Below are positions 59,623 to 64,000 of a stretch of 64,000 nucleotides of DNA, in pieces; position 1 is the stretch's first letter; each line of letters begins with the position of its first letter. Position numbers and translations under genes: made by a program. The DNA is taken from the NCBI RefSeq assembly GCF_022179385.1, contig NZ_BPQS01000020.1, positions 1 through 64,000 on the forward strand, given 5' to 3'. The notes beneath the pieces are model-generated. The model did not search any database. It was not told the origin of the DNA and worked only from the letters and a program-made list of their open reading frames with translations. Origin of the DNA: Methylobacterium longum. Its GTDB lineage: Bacteria > Pseudomonadota > Alphaproteobacteria > Rhizobiales > Beijerinckiaceae.

Positions 59623-60060
59623 ATGGGGTCGGGGAACGCAGCCGCGGAAGCCGCCCTTCGCATCCTCGTCGTTGAGGACGAGGCGCTCATCGCCCTCGAG
59701 CTGGAATGCCTCCTCGATGACCTCGGCCACGTCACCGTGGGTGTCGCCGGCAACGCGGCCGAGGCCATCGCCATGGCCAAAACCACGGCGCCGGACGTCG
59801 CCCTGGTGGACATCCATCTGGTCGACGGTCCGACCGGCATCGAGGTTGCGCGGGTGCTTTCGGCCGACCGGCGCACCACCGTCGTCTTCATGACCGCCAA
59901 CGCCAAGCGCATCCCGCCCGATTTCGCCGGGGCCATCGGGGTAATCGCGAAACCCTATTCCGAGCGGGTCGTCGCCAGCACCCTCGATTACGTGGCGGAC
60001 CGGCGCGCCGGCCGCAGCGACTCCGATCTGCCGGACGGCTTCTCGCCCGCGCCGCGTTGA
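59623..60060 (+). CDS. Single-domain response regulator (LovR-like)
   Basis: The 145-residue receiver has the acidic pocket Val-Val-Glu-Asp-Glu, phospho-acceptor Asp63 in Ala-Leu-Val-Asp-Ile-His, Thr in Phe-Met-Thr-Ala and Lys in Ile-Ala-Lys-Pro-Tyr-Ser. No output domain is present. Paired directly after a LOV kinase, as LovR follows LovK in Caulobacter, it probably tunes or receives phosphate from that kinase. The chosen ATG has a GGAG-containing site; a GTG 9 codons upstream is possible. Confidence 0.9.
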   Translation: MGSGNAAAEAALRILVVEDEALIALELECLLDDLGHVTVGVAGNAAEAIAMAKTTAPDVALVDIHLVDGPTGIEVARVLSADRRTTVVFMTANAKRIPPDFAGAIGVIAKPYSERVVASTLDYVADRRAGRSDSDLPDGFSPAPR

Positions 60061-60088
60061 GGCTCCAGCCGATCCAGCGCAGAGCGGC

Positions 60089-62800
60089 TCAGCTCTTTGC
60101 CAATCGCTCGCGCTTCAGCCTGTAGAGCGCATCCAGTGCCTCCCGCGGGGTCAGCGTGTCGGGATCGATCGCGTCGAGGAGCGTGCCGAGGCGATCCTCG
60201 GGCGGCGGCTCCGGCGGCGGGGGCGGCGCCAGGGCGGCGAACAGCGGAAGGTCGTCGATCCGAGCCCGCGCCGGTCGGCCGCGCTCCGCCTTCTCCAGGC
60301 TCTTGAGAATGGCCCCGGCCCGCGTCACCACGCTGCCCGGGAGGCCCGCCAGCCGCGCGACCTGCAGGCCGTAACTCCGCTCCGCGACTCCGGCCACCAC
60401 CTCGTGCAGGAACACGACGCCGTCCCGATGCTCGGCCACCTTGAGCGTGGCGTTCTCCAGCCGCGCCAGCCGATCGCCGAGGGCGGTCAGCTCGTGGAAA
60501 TGCGTGGCGAAGAGCGCCCGGCAGGCGTTCACCTCGTGCAGGTGCTCCAGGCAGGCCCAGGCGATGGAGAGGCCGTCGAAGGTGGCGGTGCCACGGCCGA
60601 TCTCGTCGAGGATCACCAGGGAGCGGCGCGTCGCCTGATTGAGGATCGATGCGGTCTCGACCATCTCGACCATGAAGGTCGATTGCCCGCGGGCGAGGTC
60701 GTCGGCGGCGCCGACCCGGGAGAACAGGCGATCGATGCGGCCGATGCGCGCCTCGGACGCCGGAACGAAGGCGCCCATCTGGGCCAGCACCGCGATCAGC
60801 GCGTTCTGGCGCAGGAACGTCGACTTGCCGCCCATGTTCGGGCCGGTGATCAGCCGGATGCGGCCGCGGGTATCGCCTGACAGGTCGCAATCGTTGGCGA
60901 TGAACGGCTCGCCCGCCCGGCGCAGGGCCGCCTCGACGACGGGATGCCGTCCCCCCGTGATGACAAAGCTCAACGAGTCGTCGACCACCGGCCGCCGCCA
61001 ATCGAGTTCGACGGCGAGCTCGGCCTGACTTGCGGCCACATCGAGCCCGGCCAGGGCCTCGGCCACCTCGGCGATCTGCTCGGCGCGCGCGAGGACGCGG
61101 GCGGCGCAGTCGTCGAAGACGGTGGCTTCCAGGGCGAGCGCCCGGTCGGACGCTCCAGAGATCTTGGATTCCAGCCCGCCCAGTTCGACGCTGGTGAAGC
61201 GCATGGCGTCCACCATGGTCTGGCGATGGACGAACTCGCTCTGAAGTCCCTTGAGGCAGGCTTCACCCACCGATTGCGGGACCTCGATGAAATAGCCCAG
61301 CAGGTTGTTGTGCTTGATCCGAAGGGTTCGGCAGCCGGTCTGCTCGGCGTAGCGCGCCTGGAGAGCGGCGATGACCTTGCGCGAATCCTGGCCCAGGGCC
61401 CGCGCCTCGTCGATCTCGGGATGGTACCCCCCGCGCACGAAGCCGCCGTCGCGGCGGCTCAGCGGAAGCTCGTCGGCCAGGGCCGCCGCCAGGGTTGCGA
61501 TCAGGTCCGGATCGGCTTCGGACAGGTGCCCGGCCAACCGGGCGAGGTCCGCCGGCAGGTCCGGAATTGCGGCGAGACGCGCCCCGAGATCCGCGGCCAC
61601 CGCCATTCCGTCGCGAATGGCAGCCAGGTCTCGGGGCCCGGCCCGGCCGAGCCCGGTGCGCGCCAGCGCCCGGGCGAGGTCGGGGGCCCGGGCCAGGGCC
61701 TCCCGCAGGACGCCGCGCAGGGAGCCATCGTCCGCCAGATGCGCCACGGACGCGTGGCGCCGGGCGATCGCGCCGAGATCGGTCAGCGGGCCGGCAAGGT
61801 GCTCCGCCAGGAGCCGCGCACCGTTCGCCGTCACGGTCCGGTCGATCGTGGCGAGCAGGCTCCCCGCCCGCTCCCCCGACAGGGTGCGCGTCAATTCGAG
61901 ATTGGCGCGGGTGGCCGCGTCGATCGCCAGGGTGGCGCCGCCGTCCTCCCGGCTCGGAACCGCCAACGTGGGTCGGGCCGCGAGCTGTGTGCGCGCGATG
62001 TAGAGCAGCGCTGCCCCAGCCGCGGCGATCTCGGCCCGGGTGAACTGCCCGAAGCCGTCAAGCGTGGAGACGCCGTACTGCTCGCGCAGGCGCCGCTCGG
62101 CTGCCGCGGGTTCCAGCTCCGCCTGTGCCAACGGCACGACCGCGGCCCGACTCTCCTGCCAGATCCGCGCGAGGGCGGGATCCGCGTGGATCGCCTCGGA
62201 CAGGACGATCTCACGCGGGTCGTGCCGGGCGATGGCGCCGGCGAGATCGCCGCCCGCGACCTCGCTCAACGCGAAGCGTCCAGTGGAGATGTCGACGGCC
62301 GCCAGACCGTAAGCGACGGCCCCCTCTCCGGCCTTGCGGCGCCCGATGGCGAGGAGGAGGTTCGCCCGGGCCGGATCGAGGAGCCGGTCCTCGGTGATGG
62401 TCCCCGGCGTGACGAGGCGGACGACCTCCCGGCGCACCACCGATTTCGGGCCGCGCTTCTTCGCCTCGGCGGGATCCTCGGTCTGTTCGCAGACCGCAAC
62501 GCGGTGGCCGAGGGCGATCAGGCGGTTGAGGTAGTCGTCGGAGCGCTCCACCGGCACGCCGCACATCGGGATCTCGCCGCCGGCGTGCTTGCCGCGCTTG
62601 GTCAGCACGATGCCGAGCGCCCGGGAGGCGATCTCCGCGTCCTCGAAGAACAATTCGTAGAAGTCGCCCATCCGGTAGAACAGCAGGCAGTCCGGATTGG
62701 CGGCCTTGATCTCGATGTACTGCGCCATCATGGGCGTGGCGCCGGTCGGGTCGAGGCCGGGGGTCTTGTCGGCGGCGGGGCGGACGGCGGGAATGGCCAT
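60089..62800 (-). CDS. mutS: DNA mismatch repair protein MutS
   Basis: This 903-residue MutS recognises mismatches through the N-terminal Phe-Tyr-Glu motif in Met-Gly-Asp-Phe-Tyr-Glu-Leu-Phe. The ATPase has Gly-Pro-Asn-Met-Gly-Gly-Lys-Ser-Thr, then Gly-Gln-Ser-Thr-Phe-Met-Val-Glu-Met and the Walker B [11 protein letters not shown]. The C-terminal end is Pro-rich, then Arg-Glu-Ala-Leu-Asp-Ala-Leu-Tyr. It converges with the receiver gene over 28 bases without a visible terminator. Confidence 0.97.
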   Translation of the reverse strand: MAIPAVRPAADKTPGLDPTGATPMMAQYIEIKAANPDCLLFYRMGDFYELFFEDAEIASRALGIVLTKRGKHAGGEIPMCGVPVERSDDYLNRLIALGHRVAVCEQTEDPAEAKKRGPKSVVRREVVRLVTPGTITEDRLLDPARANLLLAIGRRKAGEGAVAYGLAAVDISTGRFALSEVAGGDLAGAIARHDPREIVLSEAIHADPALARIWQESRAAVVPLAQAELEPAAAERRLREQYGVSTLDGFGQFTRAEIAAAGAALLYIARTQLAARPTLAVPSREDGGATLAIDAATRANLELTRTLSGERAGSLLATIDRTVTANGARLLAEHLAGPLTDLGAIARRHASVAHLADDGSLRGVLREALARAPDLARALARTGLGRAGPRDLAAIRDGMAVAADLGARLAAIPDLPADLARLAGHLSEADPDLIATLAAALADELPLSRRDGGFVRGGYHPEIDEARALGQDSRKVIAALQARYAEQTGCRTLRIKHNNLLGYFIEVPQSVGEACLKGLQSEFVHRQTMVDAMRFTSVELGGLESKISGASDRALALEATVFDDCAARVLARAEQIAEVAEALAGLDVAASQAELAVELDWRRPVVDDSLSFVITGGRHPVVEAALRRAGEPFIANDCDLSGDTRGRIRLITGPNMGGKSTFLRQNALIAVLAQMGAFVPASEARIGRIDRLFSRVGAADDLARGQSTFMVEMVETASILNQATRRSLVILDEIGRGTATFDGLSIAWACLEHLHEVNACRALFATHFHELTALGDRLARLENATLKVAEHRDGVVFLHEVVAGVAERSYGLQVARLAGLPGSVVTRAGAILKSLEKAERGRPARARIDDLPLFAALAPPPPPEPPPEDRLGTLLDAIDPDTLTPREALDALYRLKRERLAKS

Positions 62801-62916
62801 GGCGCCTCTTAGCAGAGCGCCGCGCGCGAATCAGGACGCGGGCACCGACGCGGCTGGGGAGAAGCCGCCGCGGCAGTGGATGGCGGCCGGCCCCAGCATC
62901 CGGGGCCGGCCGGACC

Positions 62917-63213
62917 TCAGTAGCGCGGGCCGTTCGTGGTGTTGCCGAGATTCTGCTGATACCCGCGCATGGCCGGGTTCTTCGCGTTCGGGCTGCCGTG
63001 ACGCATCGTGTTCATGCGACGCATGCGGCGCTGGTGCCGGGTGGTGTGGTGCCGGTGCATCCGGTGGTGGCGGTGTTGCATCGCGACGTTCTCCAGCAAA
63101 CCGCCCCCGGCCAGACCGGATTGCGGCATCGCGGGCGCTGCCTGCGCCGACGCAGTCCCGGCCAGGACGCCCACCGCGAGCAGGCCGGCGGTCAACAAAT
63201 TGCGAAACGACAT
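62917..63213 (-). CDS. Small secreted His/Arg-rich protein
   Basis: A 98-residue precursor has a signal peptide (Leu-Leu-Thr-Ala-Gly-Leu-Leu-Ala-Val-Gly-Val-Leu-Ala, ending Ala-Ser-Ala-Gln-Ala). Mature sequence has a His/Arg/Met-rich stretch (Gln-His-Arg-His-His-Arg-Met-His-Arg-His-His) and ends Gly-Asn-Thr-Thr-Asn-Gly-Pro-Arg-Tyr. The His/Met cluster could bind copper, zinc or nickel in the periplasm; this is inference. No family is recognised. The internal ATG is preferred because it is directly before the signal sequence. Confidence 0.6.
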   Translation of the reverse strand: MSFRNLLTAGLLAVGVLAGTASAQAAPAMPQSGLAGGGLLENVAMQHRHHRMHRHHTTRHQRRMRRMNTMRHGSPNAKNPAMRGYQQNLGNTTNGPRY

Positions 63214-63345
63214 TATGCAGAACCTCGGTTTGACCTCATAAGTCACAGACTAAGGGGGAAGCGATTGAAATGTTCCGCGCGCCAACCGGAAAAGAAGCCC
63301 CTGCCTTTGTCGAGTTCAGGGATTAACTGATCTCCCGGCGCGTGC

Positions 63346-63490
63346 TTGCAATCAGCCATCGAGCGTCAGATATAACTTAAAGGCGAATTCCTATCTTTAC
63401 TGCAATCCGGTGGCGCAAGGCCTCGGCGCTCGAGGCCGCCGACTTGCGCGTTCACATCCCGATCCCCGCTTCGCACCGCGGGGGGGACTT
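63346..63490. ncRNA. Candidate structured intergenic RNA
   Basis: On the plus strand TTGCAA (63346) and TATAAC (63371) resemble a promoter, though the 19-base spacer is long. Downstream, a nested hairpin pairs GCGCAAG (63413-63419) with CTTGCGC (63443-63449) and an inner GCCTCG with CGAGGC over a GCGCT loop. A second stem CCCCGC/GCGGGG is at 63464-63483. No ORF of note overlaps. This suggests a small RNA or a transcript leader, but a termination signal is missing and no family is recognised. Confidence 0.3.
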
Positions 63491-63559
63491 CAAGAACCGC
63501 TGACACCGGCAGGCTCGACAGGGTGGCCGGGGCCCGTCGACCCGGATCGGACCGGTCCT

Positions 63560-64000
63560 TCAGGCCAGGAAGCGTGCCAGATCCGCGTTGACCGCGGCCG
63601 GCTCCTCATGCGCGATCCAGTGGGTGGCCTGGTCGTACCAGCGGATGCTGCCGTGGTCGCAGAACGCGAGGCTCGCCTCGGCCAAGCCGGACTGCAGGGC
63701 GGTGTCCCGCTTGCCCCAGAGGATCAGCGTCGGCACCCGAACCCGGGGCGGGCTCGTCCGCGGAAGGCGCACCAGCGCGCGATACCAGTTCAGCATCGCC
63801 GTCATTGCGCCGGGCTGCCGCCATGCCGCGACGTAGCGCTCGAAATCGGCCCGCGTGAAGGCGCCCGGCCGGCTCGTGCGGGTCAGCGCCTGCCGCAGCG
63901 CGCGAAACCGGTCGGCCGTGAGCAGGCGCTCGGGCAGCCGGGGGAGCTGGAACAGGCCGACATAGACGCTGCGCAGCCACTGGCCGGGATGGTGCCGCAT
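63560..64000 (-). CDS. Alpha/beta hydrolase (epoxide-hydrolase-like), C-terminal part
   Basis: The frame begins outside the window and ends here, giving the last 146 or so residues of an alpha/beta hydrolase. The cap region (about 1-70) is followed by the late strands with Asp in Trp-Gly-Lys-Arg-Asp-Thr-Ala and His in Ala-Thr-His-Trp-Ile-Ala-His-Glu, fitting the acid and base of the triad. The nucleophile elbow is cut off. The pattern resembles epoxide hydrolases and haloalkane dehalogenases; substrate unknown. Confidence 0.75.
   Translation of the reverse strand: MRHHPGQWLRSVYVGLFQLPRLPERLLTADRFRALRQALTRTSRPGAFTRADFERYVAAWRQPGAMTAMLNWYRALVRLPRTSPPRVRVPTLILWGKRDTALQSGLAEASLAFCDHGSIRWYDQATHWIAHEEPAAVNADLARFLA

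Noticed and set aside
1-64000. CRISPR arrays, insertion sequences, rRNA genes
   Set aside because: No regularly spaced repeats, transposase motifs or rRNA-like sequence were seen.

Overview
The window reads as chromosomal DNA of a high-GC alphaproteobacterium, most like Methylobacterium/Methylorubrum (Hyphomicrobiales). The support is inference from gene families and order. There is a tsaB-rimI-plsC / miaB-phoH-ybeY-corC-lnt housekeeping block and divergent aroKB and xerD. A LOV-domain HisKA_2 kinase is paired with a single-domain receiver. Small families typical of that group also occur (DUF6894, DUF6481, DUF2934, BA14K-like, EcsC). No insertion sequence, CRISPR array or rRNA was seen.

Layout. 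1-2160: the end of a sugar transferase, a gene-poor stretch, four tiny genes on the minus strand, a perfect dyad and tRNA-Thr(CGT); this looks like the edge of a decayed integrated element. 2268-6450: aroB-aroK, a small membrane protein coupled to xerD, an OhrR-type regulator and a periplasmic cytochrome c. 6777-12783: small conserved genes (one apparently starting at ACG), an Rmf/CrpP-like protein, two MFS transporters and xseA. 12956-19729: a GNAT enzyme, a hydrolase fused to a gluconate-2-dehydrogenase-subunit-3-like domain and coupled to a GMC oxidoreductase, and a divergent PaiB-GNAT / MocR-type regulator pair.

19753-29527: two unassigned genes, then one minus-strand operon running AtzG-like subunit, AtzE/HpxY-like amidase, HpxZ/AtzH-like protein, periplasmic binding protein, two permeases and two ATPases. 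It looks like uptake plus hydrolysis of an amide or ureide. 29528-34653: a gene-poor gap, small secreted or charged proteins, a HAD phosphatase, a DUF2934 protein with a histone-H1-like tail, a coiled-coil protein and nfuA. 35085-48289: a chemoreceptor, tsaB-rimI-plsC, an L-lactate permease, then miaB-phoH-ybeY-corC-lnt and a CynX-type transporter, heavily coupled by ATGA/GTGA overlaps.

48500-64000: a broken BA14K-like gene; divergent katA/oxyR with an OxyR-type motif on the oxyR start codon; an AbrB-family membrane protein with dgkA; ilvA; MgtC, EcsC and AmpG-like membrane-associated genes; the LOV kinase and response regulator; mutS; a His-rich secreted protein; a structured intergenic segment; and a truncated alpha/beta hydrolase at the edge.

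The most interesting points are the hydrolase/Gluconate_2-dh3 fusion with its GMC partner, the AtzG/E/H-like operon with its own ABC transporter, the probable ACG start, the OxyR motif over the oxyR start, and the sequences inserted into otherwise conserved housekeeping clusters.
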